From the NCBI GenBank assembly GCA_035577545.1, contig DATLVI010000022.1, positions 1 through 64,000 of the forward strand: a DNA stretch of 64,000 nt, written 5' to 3'. Position numbers and translations under genes: made by a program. Position 1 is the stretch's first letter. Each line of letters opens with the position of its first letter. Under the pieces are notes generated by a model. The model was given only the letters and a program-made list of their open reading frames with translations, was not told the origin of the DNA and did no database searches. Below are positions 1-7,549 of this stretch, one piece after another. The stretch comes from Verrucomicrobiia bacterium. GTDB lineage: Bacteria; Verrucomicrobiota; Verrucomicrobiia; Palsa-1439.

Positions 1-2
1 TG

Positions 3-815
3 CAGGCCGCGCATTTGGACCACCGACAGCTCAGCGCCATCGGCATCGGTTGCCCGGGTTGGCTCGACATTGACCGCGGCGTCGTTCTCAATGCGCCGAA
101 CCTTGGTTTGCACAACGTGCCGCTGAAGAAGGAACTGACCAAGGATTTCGGCTGTCCGGTCGTCGTCGCCAACGATGTCGATGCGGGCACGTACGGCGAA
201 TACCACTTCGGCGCGGGCAAGGGCATGCGCTGCCTGCTCGGTGTGTTTCCCGGTACCGGTATCGGTGGCGGGCTTGTGTATGAAGGGAAACTTTTTCGCG
301 GCAGCACCGGTTCTTGCATGGAGATCGGCCATATCCACATGCAACCGAAAGGCCGGCTGTGCGGTTGCGGGCGGCGCGGTTGCCTGGAAACCGTCGCCAG
401 CCGCCTGGCCATCGCCGCGGAAGCCGGGGCAGCGGCATATCGCGGCGAAGCGCCACACCTGTTGGAGCTCGCTGGCACGGACGTGGGAGGGATTCGCAGT
501 GGAGCGCTGGCGTCCGCGATCAAGGCGGGCGATCATGCCGTTGAGGAAATCGTCACCCATTCCGCAAGAGATCTCGGGATTGCGATTGGCAGTGTTGTGA
601 ATCTGCTCGCACCTGATATGGTTGTCCTCGGCGGCGGCCTCGTCGAGGCCATGCCGGGCCTGTACGTCCAGCAAGTCCGCGCTTCGATCAAAAAACAGGC
701 GATGCGTCCGTACACAAAATCATTGAAAGTGGTCGTCGCGAAACTCGGTGATGACGCGGTCGTGATGGGCGCCGCGGCGCTGGCCGCCGAATCCAAGCGC
801 AACCCACGGGATTGA
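3..815 (+). CDS. ROK-family sugar kinase (5' end outside window)
   Basis: This is the C-terminal 270 codons of a ROK (repressor/ORF/kinase) family protein; the reading frame is open to the left edge, so roughly the first 50-70 residues, including the N-terminal phosphate-binding loop, lie outside the window. Visible family features are the GIGCPGWLD segment, the NDVDAG segment that carries the catalytic Asp, the FPGTGIGGG phosphate-binding loop and the zinc motif GHI..CGCGRRGCLE. Most zinc-motif ROK kinases phosphorylate glucose or related hexoses with ATP. The stop overlaps the start of the exopolyphosphatase gene by one base, and ppk follows, so a role linked to polyphosphate is possible. 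Known polyphosphate glucokinases generally lack this cysteine cluster, which argues for ATP use. There is no N-terminal helix-turn-helix in the visible part, but a regulator cannot be excluded. Confidence 0.85.
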   Translation, partial: QAAHLDHRQLSAIGIGCPGWLDIDRGVVLNAPNLGLHNVPLKKELTKDFGCPVVVANDVDAGTYGEYHFGAGKGMRCLLGVFPGTGIGGGLVYEGKLFRGSTGSCMEIGHIHMQPKGRLCGCGRRGCLETVASRLAIAAEAGAAAYRGEAPHLLELAGTDVGGIRSGALASAIKAGDHAVEEIVTHSARDLGIAIGSVVNLLAPDMVVLGGGLVEAMPGLYVQQVRASIKKQAMRPYTKSLKVVVAKLGDDAVVMGAAALAAESKRNPRD

Positions 816-2443
816 TGGGAATCATGCCCGATCCTGAAACCAAAGCAACGCGACCGGAAATTACCCCACACACCACACCGGGCGCACGGCCCGTGGCGGT
901 CATCGACATCGGGGCGAGCGCCATTCGCATGCGGATTGCCGAGATCGGCCCACAGGGGGAAGTGCGCAACCTCGATTCCCTCCAGCAAGCCGTGCGGCTC
1001 GGCAAGGACACGTTCAGCACCGGCCGGATCCAGGCCGCAACCATCGAGGACTGCATCAAGGTGCTGCTCGGTTTCCGGCGTGTGATGGTCGAGTACGGGA
1101 TCACGCGCGATGACCAGATTCGCGCCGTCGCCACCAGCGCGGTGCGCGAGGCCGAGAACCGTTACGCCTTTGTCGATCGCCTCTACATGTCCACGCAGAT
1201 CAATGTGGAGGTCATCGAAGGCACCGAGGAGAACCGCCTGACGTATATCGCCGTGCAGGACGTGCTGCAACAGGACGGCTCCCTGAAAAATGCCAACGCC
1301 ATCATCGTCGATGTCGGCGGTGGGAGCACGGAGCTGGTGCTGACACAAAGGGGCAGCGTTACCTTTGCCAACAGCTACCGTCTTGGCTCGCTTCGCATGC
1401 GCGAGACGCTGGAGACGTTTCGCGCGCCGGCCGAACGCGTGCGCACCATTCTCGACCAGCACATTCATCGCATGGTGGACCAGGTCTACCGTAATGTGCC
1501 CGTCGACAAGGTCCACTACCTGGTCGCGATTTCGGGCGACGCCCAGTTTGCGGCCTCGCTGCTTTCTCCCAAGTGGGCCGATGTGCGGATCAGTTCCGTG
1601 AACGTGAAGACGTTTTCGGCGCTCACCGAGCAACTCGTCCCGGCCACTGTTGACGAACTCGTGCGCAAATACCGTATCCCCTACCAGGAGGCCGAAACCG
1701 TCGGCCCCGCCCTGCTGGCGTACTCGCATTTGGCGCGCGTGTTCCACGTGAAGCAAATCCTCGTCCCCAAATCGAGCCTGCGCGAAGGCTTGCTCAAGGA
1801 AATCGCCGCCGGGGGCACGTGGACCGAGGCGTTTTCCGAACAGGCTGTTCAATCCGCGCTCGCGCTGGGGGAGAAGTTCGGCGTCGATGAGAAGCACTCG
1901 AAGCAGGTCACCGAGCTGAGCATCCGCCTGTTTCATGAACTGCAGCCGGAGCATCGCCTCGAAAAGCGTTTTGAGCTGCTGCTGAAGATCGCGGCGTTGC
2001 TGCATGAGGTGGGCATGTTCATCGGCGACCGCAGCCATCACAAGCACTCCATGTACATCATCATGAACAGTGAGTTGTTCGGGCTGACGCGGAAAGACAT
2101 CGCGCTGATCGCCCTGGTGGCCCGTTACCATCGCCGCGCCACGCCACGCCCCTATCATGAGGAATATACGACGCTCGACCGCGACAGCCGGATTGCGGTG
2201 GCGAAGATGGCGGCCATCCTGCGCGTGGCCGACGCGCTGGACCGCGACCACATGCAGCAGGTGCGGGCGATGACTTTCTCCCGCGAGCCCGGCCAGTTTG
2301 TCATCTCCATCGGCGACGCCGTTGACCTGACACTGGAGCGGCTCGCTTTGAAGGAAAAGGGCAACTTGTTCGAGGAGGTTTTTGGGATGAAGGCCGTCGT
2401 CCGCAACGCGGAATCGACGAAAGGGCTGGTCGCCGATGGCTAA
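815..2443 (+). CDS. ppx: Ppx/GppA exopolyphosphatase with C-terminal HD-like domain
   Basis: The 542-residue product belongs to the ASKHA-fold Ppx/GppA phosphatases, which release phosphate from the ends of inorganic polyphosphate or hydrolyse pppGpp. The N-terminal nucleotide/phosphate-binding motif VIDIGASAIRMRI lies near residue 28 and the second motif IVDVGGGSTEL near residue 165. Residues about 340-520 form an all-helical HD-like domain with LLHEVG and HHKHS, in which the classical HD dyad reads HE. The length matches the long E. coli-type Ppx. The start at 815 overlaps the upstream stop (TGATG); ATG at 824 is an alternative. The 3' end overlaps ppk by 8 bp, so the two opposing polyphosphate enzymes are probably translated together. 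Ppx and GppA activities cannot be separated from sequence alone. Confidence 0.92.
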   Translation: MGIMPDPETKATRPEITPHTTPGARPVAVIDIGASAIRMRIAEIGPQGEVRNLDSLQQAVRLGKDTFSTGRIQAATIEDCIKVLLGFRRVMVEYGITRDDQIRAVATSAVREAENRYAFVDRLYMSTQINVEVIEGTEENRLTYIAVQDVLQQDGSLKNANAIIVDVGGGSTELVLTQRGSVTFANSYRLGSLRMRETLETFRAPAERVRTILDQHIHRMVDQVYRNVPVDKVHYLVAISGDAQFAASLLSPKWADVRISSVNVKTFSALTEQLVPATVDELVRKYRIPYQEAETVGPALLAYSHLARVFHVKQILVPKSSLREGLLKEIAAGGTWTEAFSEQAVQSALALGEKFGVDEKHSKQVTELSIRLFHELQPEHRLEKRFELLLKIAALLHEVGMFIGDRSHHKHSMYIIMNSELFGLTRKDIALIALVARYHRRATPRPYHEEYTTLDRDSRIAVAKMAAILRVADALDRDHMQQVRAMTFSREPGQFVISIGDAVDLTLERLALKEKGNLFEEVFGMKAVVRNAESTKGLVADG

Positions 2444-4559
2444 GGGCGGCGAATTCTTTCTCAACCGGGAGTTGAGCTGGCTTGAGTTCAATCGGCGGGT
2501 GCTCGAAGAAGCCATCGATCCGTCGGTGCCGCTCCTTGAACGGCTGAGGTTTCTCTCAATCACCAGCGGGAACCTTGATGAGTTCTTCATGGTGCGCGTG
2601 GGTGGGCTGCAGCAGCTGCTCAAGGAAGGCAAGCGGTTGTTCGATCCCGCGGGCCTGACCACGCGCGAACAGCTCCTGGAAATCAGCCGGCGCACCCACC
2701 AGCTCGTGGCGGAACAATGCGCGTGTTTTACGCAGGACATCGAACCCAAGTTGGCGGACGCAGGAATCCGCCGCCTGTCGCCCGAGCAGATCGGACCAGA
2801 ATATGCCGAGTATCTGGAACGACTTTTCGAACGCGAAATTTACCCGATCGTTACCCCGCGGGCGGTTGACGCGACCGATTTTCCGTTGTTGACCGGTCTT
2901 GGCCTGGAACTGCTGGTGCGGCTCAATCCTGCGACCGCGCGCGCGCACAAGCCGCGCTTCGCTATTGTCACCCTGCCGAAACGCCTCAGCCGCCTCGTCA
3001 CGGTGCCCGTGCAGCAGGATGGGTACGATTACACGTTGCTCGAAGATGTCGTTTCGATGTTCCGGGAAAAACTATTTCCCGGCGAATCCATCAGTGAATG
3101 CATCCCGTTCCGCATCACGCGCAACGCGGACCTCCTCGTGCGGGAAGATCTGGCAGGCGATCTTCTCTCGCAAATGCGCGAGGTGCTGGATGCCCGCAAG
3201 CGCAGTGGTTGTGTGCGCCTGGAAGTTGGCCAGAACATTTCGCCAACGTCTTTGGCTTTCCTGAAACAAGCGCTGCAGGTCAATGACGACCAGATTTATC
3301 TGATCCCCGGGCCGCTCGACCTGGCCGCGTACCGCGAACTGGCGGGACGGGCCGGCTTCGAGAAATTGAAATACGAGCCATGGTTGCCGCAACCGTCCCC
3401 GCAGATCGCGCCGAACGAATCGATGTTCGAGGCCATCGCGCGTCGCGACATTCTGCTGTTTCACCCGTACGAAAGTTTCGAGCCCGTCGTGCGCCTGTTG
3501 GAGCAGGCGGCTGACGATCCCGACGTGCTGGCCATCAAGCAGATTCTCTACCGCACCAGCGGCAGCAGCCCGATTGTCGCCGCACTGGCGCGGGCGGCGG
3601 GGAACGGCAAGCATGTCACCGTTGTCGTCGAATTGAAGGCCCGCTTCGACGAGGCCCGCAACATCGATTGGGCGCGGGCGCTGGAACAGTCCGGGGTGCA
3701 GATCATCTATGGGCTGCGCGGATTGAAAGTGCACGCGAAAATCTGCATCGTGGTCCGGCGCGAGCCGGCTGGTATCCGTCGCTACGTCCACTTCGGCACT
3801 GGTAACTACAACGAGGTCACCGCCCGCCTGTATAGCGACGTGAGCCTGATGACCTGCAACGAGGACTTCGGCGCGGACGCGACACAGTTCTTCAACACGA
3901 TCACGGCCTACTCGCAGCCGATCAAGTATCGACGCCTCGAAGCGGCTCCGCTCGGGTTGCGCGCGCGGTTGCTGGCCCTGATCGAAAGCGAAGCGCAACG
4001 CTCCAAGGAGGGGCAGCAGGGGCACATCATGGCCCGGCTCAACTCACTCGTGGACGCGGACATCATCGAGGCGCTGTACCGCGCTTCGCGGCAGGGCGTG
4101 CGGATCCAGCTCAACGTTCGCGGCATCTGCTGTCTGCGGCCCGGCGTGCCGAAACTGAGCGAGAACATCCGGGTCGTCAGCATCGTGGACCGTTTCCTGG
4201 AACACAGCCGCATCCTCTATTTCCATCATGGCGGTGAACCGCTCGTTTTTATTTCCAGCGCCGACTGGATGCCGCGCAACCTTGACCGCCGTGTCGAGTT
4301 GCTGGTGCCGGTCATCGACCCGGCGTCCCAAGTCCGACTGATTGCCATCCTGCGGACAGCCTTCCACGATAACGTCAAAGCGCGCCAACTCATGTCCGAC
4401 GGTCGCCATGAAAGGTTGCATCCATCCGGCGACGCCAAGCCAGTACATTCCCAGCGGGTCTTCTTCGAGCAAGCCCGCGAAGCCGCCAAACAGGCCCAGC
4501 AGGACCGTTATCAAACCTTCGTCCCGCAACGACCCACCGCGCCGCCGTCTGTGAGTTGA
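2436..4559 (+). CDS. ppk1: Polyphosphate kinase 1
   Basis: The 707-residue protein is a full-length PPK1, which reversibly transfers the gamma phosphate of ATP to growing polyphosphate at the inner membrane. The N-terminal signature NRELSWLEFNRRVLEEA is at residues 9-25. The autophosphorylated histidine lies in LKVHAKICIV at residue 433 and the second active-site histidine in LEHSRILYF at residue 590, matching His435 and His592 of the E. coli enzyme. The PLD-like half contains HFGTGNYNEVTARLYSD. The start codon lies inside the end of ppx. The gene is the last of the ROK-ppx-ppk unit. A repeat element, with no recognisable U-rich terminator, follows about 60 bp downstream. Confidence 0.97.
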   Translation: MAKGGEFFLNRELSWLEFNRRVLEEAIDPSVPLLERLRFLSITSGNLDEFFMVRVGGLQQLLKEGKRLFDPAGLTTREQLLEISRRTHQLVAEQCACFTQDIEPKLADAGIRRLSPEQIGPEYAEYLERLFEREIYPIVTPRAVDATDFPLLTGLGLELLVRLNPATARAHKPRFAIVTLPKRLSRLVTVPVQQDGYDYTLLEDVVSMFREKLFPGESISECIPFRITRNADLLVREDLAGDLLSQMREVLDARKRSGCVRLEVGQNISPTSLAFLKQALQVNDDQIYLIPGPLDLAAYRELAGRAGFEKLKYEPWLPQPSPQIAPNESMFEAIARRDILLFHPYESFEPVVRLLEQAADDPDVLAIKQILYRTSGSSPIVAALARAAGNGKHVTVVVELKARFDEARNIDWARALEQSGVQIIYGLRGLKVHAKICIVVRREPAGIRRYVHFGTGNYNEVTARLYSDVSLMTCNEDFGADATQFFNTITAYSQPIKYRRLEAAPLGLRARLLALIESEAQRSKEGQQGHIMARLNSLVDADIIEALYRASRQGVRIQLNVRGICCLRPGVPKLSENIRVVSIVDRFLEHSRILYFHHGGEPLVFISSADWMPRNLDRRVELLVPVIDPASQVRLIAILRTAFHDNVKARQLMSDGRHERLHPSGDAKPVHSQRVFFEQAREAAKQAQQDRYQTFVPQRPTAPPSVS

Positions 4560-4617
4560 CATTCCCGCCGTCTAATTCTCTCTTGTGTTTTTCCATGTGA
4601 TTTGTATCATCGGGGGT

Positions 4618-4720
4618 GGAGAGTCGAGACGCTCTCTCGCTGGGAAATCTCTAAGGCGAGAGGTCGCATTTAGTATGCGGCTTGGGGGTAGTAATCCGAG
4701 ATTCGAGCCTCGACTCTCCA
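4618..4720. repeat. Intergenic inverted-repeat element, long copy
   Basis: A 12-bp perfect inverted repeat, TGGAGAGTCGAG at 4618-4629 and its complement at 4709-4720, encloses about 79 bp. Two further hairpins lie inside: CTCTCGC/GCGAGAG (about 4633-4662) and CGCAT/ATGCG (about 4665-4680). A shorter relative with the same 11-bp ends is at 31330-31383. The nested design suggests a folded RNA or a miniature mobile element; no transposase is nearby. Confidence 0.6.
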
Positions 4721-4793
4721 CTCTTCATTTCTCCGCCCTCTGCCCTCGCCTGATCCGCCGCCTAGTACCCCATGATTCCCGCCCCTGGAATCT

Positions 4794-4860
4794 CCAAAAA
4801 ACTATCACCCTGACACTCACCCGCCTGGGTCGTTTGCCTATTTTGAGTGAGTGTTTTGAC
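4794..4860. repeat. Direct repeat flanking the 5031 gene, copy 1
   Basis: A 22-bp block at 4804-4825 is identical to 5404-5425, exactly 600 bp downstream. Similarity extends to a CCAAAAA stretch before it and a TGTTTTGAC after it, so the repeat unit is about 55-65 bp with some divergence. The two copies bracket the small membrane-protein gene. Confidence 0.65.
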
Positions 4861-4973
4861 AATGGGAACTGCTAAAATCTGATTCACGCCTTCCTCTTCC
4901 CATCTGAAATGAGCGTGTTCCCAAGTACCGGCAAGTCTCCAACCGCGAATGGCTTTAACTCGAAACTTCCTGT

Positions 4974-5002
4974 TTGACACCCCCTCAGTATGACCGAATA
5001 CT
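4974..5002 (+). promoter_or_regulatory. Sigma-70-type promoter of the 5031 gene
   Basis: A perfect -35 TTGACA (4974-4979), a 17-bp spacer and a -10 AATACT (4997-5002) are present. Transcription would begin near 5009, about 20 nt before the ATG at 5031, leaving room for the GGAAAGG ribosome binding site. This rules out an upstream start at 4974, which would lie inside the -35 box. Confidence 0.6.
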
Positions 5003-5030
5003 GATGTTCTGCGAAAAGGAAAGGGCTGTC

Positions 5031-5384
5031 ATGAAAATAAAAGGACTCGTTGTGCCCGTTCTGGTTATCGTGCTGGGGGTCACTTGGTTGCTCAATATCC
5101 TTCAGGTTCTCCCCGGAGTAGATTGGATTTGGACGGTCGGACTCGCTGCCGCAGGAGTGCTCACGCTTCTGGTTGGCGGTATAAACAAGCTCACGGTAGT
5201 CGTCGGTCCCTTCCTGATGGTCGGGTCGATTTGTTCCCTCTTGCGTCAGTTGGATGTACTGCCAATTGATCGCGAAATTCCCATTCTAACAATCGTTTTG
5301 GGAATACTCATGCTGATCGCTCAAATGCTCAGTCTTCCCGCACCTGAGATTCTCAAGACGGAGGATGTTCAAGAGAAGAAATGA
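5031..5384 (+). CDS. Small membrane protein, LiaF/DUF5668-like transmembrane domain
   Basis: The 117-residue product is almost entirely hydrophobic, with about four predicted transmembrane segments: VPVLVIVLGVTWLLNIL near the N-terminus, then WTVGLAAAGVLTLLVGG, VVGPFLMVGSICSLL and IPILTIVLGILMLIAQM. The charged tail ends in EDVQEKK. The pattern resembles the transmembrane region of LiaF-like cell-envelope stress proteins, but no function is established for this arrangement. ATG at 5031 is chosen because GGAAAGG lies about 8 nt upstream and the promoter overlaps the longer frame. The gene stands alone between two copies of a direct repeat, which hints at insertion or duplication as a cassette. 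Confidence 0.7.
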   Translation: MKIKGLVVPVLVIVLGVTWLLNILQVLPGVDWIWTVGLAAAGVLTLLVGGINKLTVVVGPFLMVGSICSLLRQLDVLPIDREIPILTIVLGILMLIAQMLSLPAPEILKTEDVQEKK

Positions 5385-5393
5385 TTGCAGCCC

Positions 5394-5449
5394 GCCAAAA
5401 ACCATCACCCTGACACTCACCCGCCAGGTCATTTTGCGGTTGTTTTGAC
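5394..5449. repeat. Direct repeat flanking the 5031 gene, copy 2
   Basis: The core 5404-5425 is identical to 4804-4825. The copy starts 10 bp after the stop codon of the small membrane-protein gene and ends in TGTTTTGAC, as copy 1 does. Confidence 0.65.
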
Positions 5450-5514
5450 TGCGTAGCCGTCGGAATTGGGCAACAGTCCCGCCGCCCAGAATAGCCGCCG
5501 GATCAACAAAAAAC

Positions 5515-5591
5515 TGACGGGAGTGACGGGCTAGAACCCGCAACCTCTGCTGTGACGGGGCAGAGCACGAAACTAATCAATCTACACCCCC
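5515..5591 (-). pseudogene. Degenerate tRNA-Asp(GTC) relic
   Basis: Read on the minus strand, 5591 to 5515 folds partly as tRNA-Asp. A 7-bp acceptor stem pairs GGGGGTG with CACTCCC (one G-U pair), the T arm GCGGG/CCCGT encloses TTCTAGC, and an anticodon arm presents GTC in the loop CCGTCAC. Several features are broken. The D stem no longer pairs, position 33 is C instead of the invariant U, the anticodon stem has a C-A mismatch, the T-loop purine is replaced, and the 3' end reads TCA instead of CCA. This looks like a decayed tRNA gene, possibly a former integration site, rather than a working tRNA. Confidence 0.6.
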
Positions 5592-5777
5592 TGAGCTCTG
5601 CCCTTGGGGCGATGAGATTTCCCCGCACATATCGTTAATCGATAATTTAACTCGACACGGACGATGGCGTGGAGTAGGGTCCGGGAAACAAATGAACATT
5701 CAACGTTCAAGAGGCGGAGGGAAGACAAATACTACAGCAAACGGAGCGCTTGCCCTACAAATCGGACGTGCAGGCGC

Positions 5778-5798
5778 GGACGGCTGTGACAGCCGTCC
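5778..5798. repeat. REP-like palindrome
   Basis: GGACGGCTG (5778-5786) and its exact complement (5790-5798) flank a 3-nt loop, giving a 9-bp perfect hairpin. There is no T-run on either side, so it is not a terminator. It sits in a stretch that resembles dispersed intergenic repeat sequence. Confidence 0.6.
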
Positions 5799-5901
5799 TT
5801 ACCGACGACCGGCAATGGCGCGACACGCTATTGTGCGCGGCTTGGGGTCCGCCTTCGCCAAGGCTTCGGCACGACTCGCGGGCCCTACATACGATTCTGC
5901 G

Positions 5902-6017
5902 AAACGAACCCATTTCATTTTCGCGGAGTTTTTATTGTATCGATCATGTTCACAGAAGCTTATGACGCTTGCAGGAGCGTTTGCAAATGGGTTCGTTCTG
6001 GAAAAACGAACCCATTT
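5902..6017. repeat. Cluster of AAACGAACCCATTT repeats, two forming a hairpin
   Basis: The motif AAACGAACCCATTT occurs at 5902-5915 and 6004-6017 on the plus strand and inverted at 5985-5997. The last two make a perfect 13-bp stem (5985-5997 with 6005-6017) around a 7-nt loop. Translated, the motif gives the KRTHF/RNEPI-like peptides often seen in spurious frames of PVC-group genomes. Confidence 0.6.
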
Positions 6018-6068
6018 TGGGGGTGTTTAAAGGGGGTGAAAGGCAAAAGCATGAAGATATCCACCTCC

Positions 6069-6097
6069 TTGCGGGACCAGTGTGCGGAGGGTAAGTT
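6069..6097 (+). promoter_or_regulatory. Leaderless-type promoter of rtcB
   Basis: TTGCGG (6069-6074), a 17-bp spacer and TAAGTT (6092-6097) end 6 nt before the GTG start at 6104, placing transcription initiation at or next to the start codon. The GGAGGG at 6086-6091 lies in the spacer, so it is probably not a ribosome binding site. Confidence 0.5.
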
Positions 6098-6103
6098 TTT
6101 CTC

Positions 6104-7549
6104 GTGAATCCCCTGCATAAGATCAATGAATGTCTTTGGGAGCTGCCGGTGTCTTACAAGGCGGGGATGCGGGTGCCGGGGCGGATTTATGCGACGGAAA
6201 AGATGCTGGCCAACATCGTTGGGGACAATTGCCTGGAGCAGGTGGCGAACGTCGCGTTTTTGCCGGGCATCCAGAAGTATTCGCTGGCGATGCCGGATAT
6301 TCATTGGGGGTACGGCTTTCCCATCGGGGGGTGTTGCGCGACCGACCCGAATGAAGGCGGCGTGATCTCTCCGGGCGGGGTCGGCTACGACATTAATTGC
6401 GGCGTCCGCCTGATGCGCACCCACCTCAAGCGCGAGGATGTCGCGCCGAAGATTCACGAATTAGTCGCGCAACTGTTCCGGGACATCCCGTGCGGACTGG
6501 GGCGTGGCAGCGATTTGAAAATGTCGTACTCTGACGAGCGCCAGTGCGTCCACCAAGGTGCCCGTTGGGCGGTCGAGCATGGTTTCGGCAAGGCGGAAGA
6601 CCTGGATTTCATCGAGGAACAGGGCCGGCTGGCCGATGCCGAACCGTCGAACATTACCGACCGCGCGCTGGAACGCGGCAAGGGACAACTCGGTTCGCTG
6701 GGCAGCGGCAATCACTTCCTTGAAGTGCAGGTTGTTGACGAAATCTTTTACGAAGACGCCGCGGATGTGATGGGATTGTTCCTGGGCCAGGTCACGGTGA
6801 TGATCCACTGCGGCTCGCGCGGGTTCGGCTACCAGGTGTGCGACGATTACCTGAAAATCCTGCGCGATGCGCCGCAGAAATACGGCATCCAACTGCCCGA
6901 CCGACAACTGGTGAGCGCGCCGGTGAATTCGCCCGAGGGCGAGGAGTATTTGTCGTCGATGCGTTGCGCGGCGAATTACGCCTTTGCGAACCGGCAAGTG
7001 CTGATGTCCAAGACAGAACAGGCGTTCCTCCGCGCGTTGGACATCTCACCGCGCGAACTGGGCATGGAACTGGTGTACGACGTTCCGCACAACATCGCCA
7101 AGCTGGAGCAGCACAAGGTCGATGGCCGCGAGAAGACCGTCTGCGTGCACCGCAAAGGCGCGACGCGCGCGTTTCCACCGGGTCACACGATGATACCCGA
7201 ACGTTACCGGTCCATCGGCCAGCCGGTGCTGGTGCCGGGCGACATGGGACGTTACTCCTTCATTCTCGTGGGCACGGAGGGCGCGATGAAGCAGACCTGG
7301 GGCACGGTTTGCCATGGGGCAGGGCGGATGATGAGCCGGGCCCGCGCGAAGAAGGAAAAGAGTTTCCAGGATTTACAACGGGAAATGAGCGAGCGCGGGG
7401 TGGTCATGATGGCGCAGGGACGCAGCACAGCGCTGGAGGAAGCGCCGTGGGCCTACAAAGACGTGGAAAACGTGGTCGATGTCTGTCATAATGCAGGCAT
7501 TGCGCGCAAGGTGGCGCGGTTGCGGCCCATAGGGGTGGTGAAAGGCTAA
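6104..7549 (+). CDS. rtcB: RtcB-type RNA-splicing ligase
   Basis: The 481-residue protein is a full-length RtcB, a GTP- and Mn-dependent ligase that joins 2',3'-cyclic phosphate and 5'-OH RNA ends in RNA repair. The catalytic set is intact: GYDINCGVRLMRT supplies Asp96 and Cys99 for metal binding, GSGNHFLEVQ, MIHCGSRGFG and DVPHNIAKLE supply the metal histidines, and HGAGR supplies His404, the guanylylated residue of the archaeal enzyme. The GTG start at 6104 is supported by a -10 box 6 nt upstream. The stop overlaps the start of an ECF sigma factor gene (TAATG). No RtcA or archease gene is present in the window. Confidence 0.97.
   Translation: MNPLHKINECLWELPVSYKAGMRVPGRIYATEKMLANIVGDNCLEQVANVAFLPGIQKYSLAMPDIHWGYGFPIGGCCATDPNEGGVISPGGVGYDINCGVRLMRTHLKREDVAPKIHELVAQLFRDIPCGLGRGSDLKMSYSDERQCVHQGARWAVEHGFGKAEDLDFIEEQGRLADAEPSNITDRALERGKGQLGSLGSGNHFLEVQVVDEIFYEDAADVMGLFLGQVTVMIHCGSRGFGYQVCDDYLKILRDAPQKYGIQLPDRQLVSAPVNSPEGEEYLSSMRCAANYAFANRQVLMSKTEQAFLRALDISPRELGMELVYDVPHNIAKLEQHKVDGREKTVCVHRKGATRAFPPGHTMIPERYRSIGQPVLVPGDMGRYSFILVGTEGAMKQTWGTVCHGAGRMMSRARAKKEKSFQDLQREMSERGVVMMAQGRSTALEEAPWAYKDVENVVDVCHNAGIARKVARLRPIGVVKG

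Larger units (their letters stand above)
4560..5030. other. Intergenic region with repeats and a promoter
   Basis: This 471-bp stretch has no convincing gene. It holds a 103-bp inverted-repeat element (4618-4720), the first copy of a direct repeat that flanks the next gene (4794-4860), and a sigma-70-type promoter (4974-5002). An open frame from 4585 has no coding support and runs through the repeat. Confidence 0.6.
5385..6103. other. Gene-free repeat-rich region with tRNA relic
   Basis: This 719-bp stretch contains the second direct-repeat copy (5394-5449), a decayed tRNA-Asp (5515-5591), a 9-bp-stem palindrome (5778-5798), three copies of AAACGAACCCATTT (5902-6017) and the rtcB promoter. 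Short open frames across 5692-6030 show no coding character; they read through the repeats. Confidence 0.6.

Noticed and set aside
533-2749. Long 738-codon frame opposite ROK, ppx and ppk
   Set aside because: It is an antisense shadow in GC-rich coding sequence; the plus-strand genes are unmistakable.
4585-4875. Open frame of 96 codons between ppk and the small membrane-protein gene
   Set aside because: It runs through the inverted-repeat element and direct repeat, has no binding site and no protein-like composition.
5692-6030. Open frames in the repeat region before rtcB
   Set aside because: They are made of the repeat motifs read in frame (KRTHF/RNEPI peptides) and end in a hairpin; no coding support.
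6838-7491. 217-codon frame inside rtcB
   Set aside because: Shadow frame of a gene whose catalytic residues are all in the other frame.
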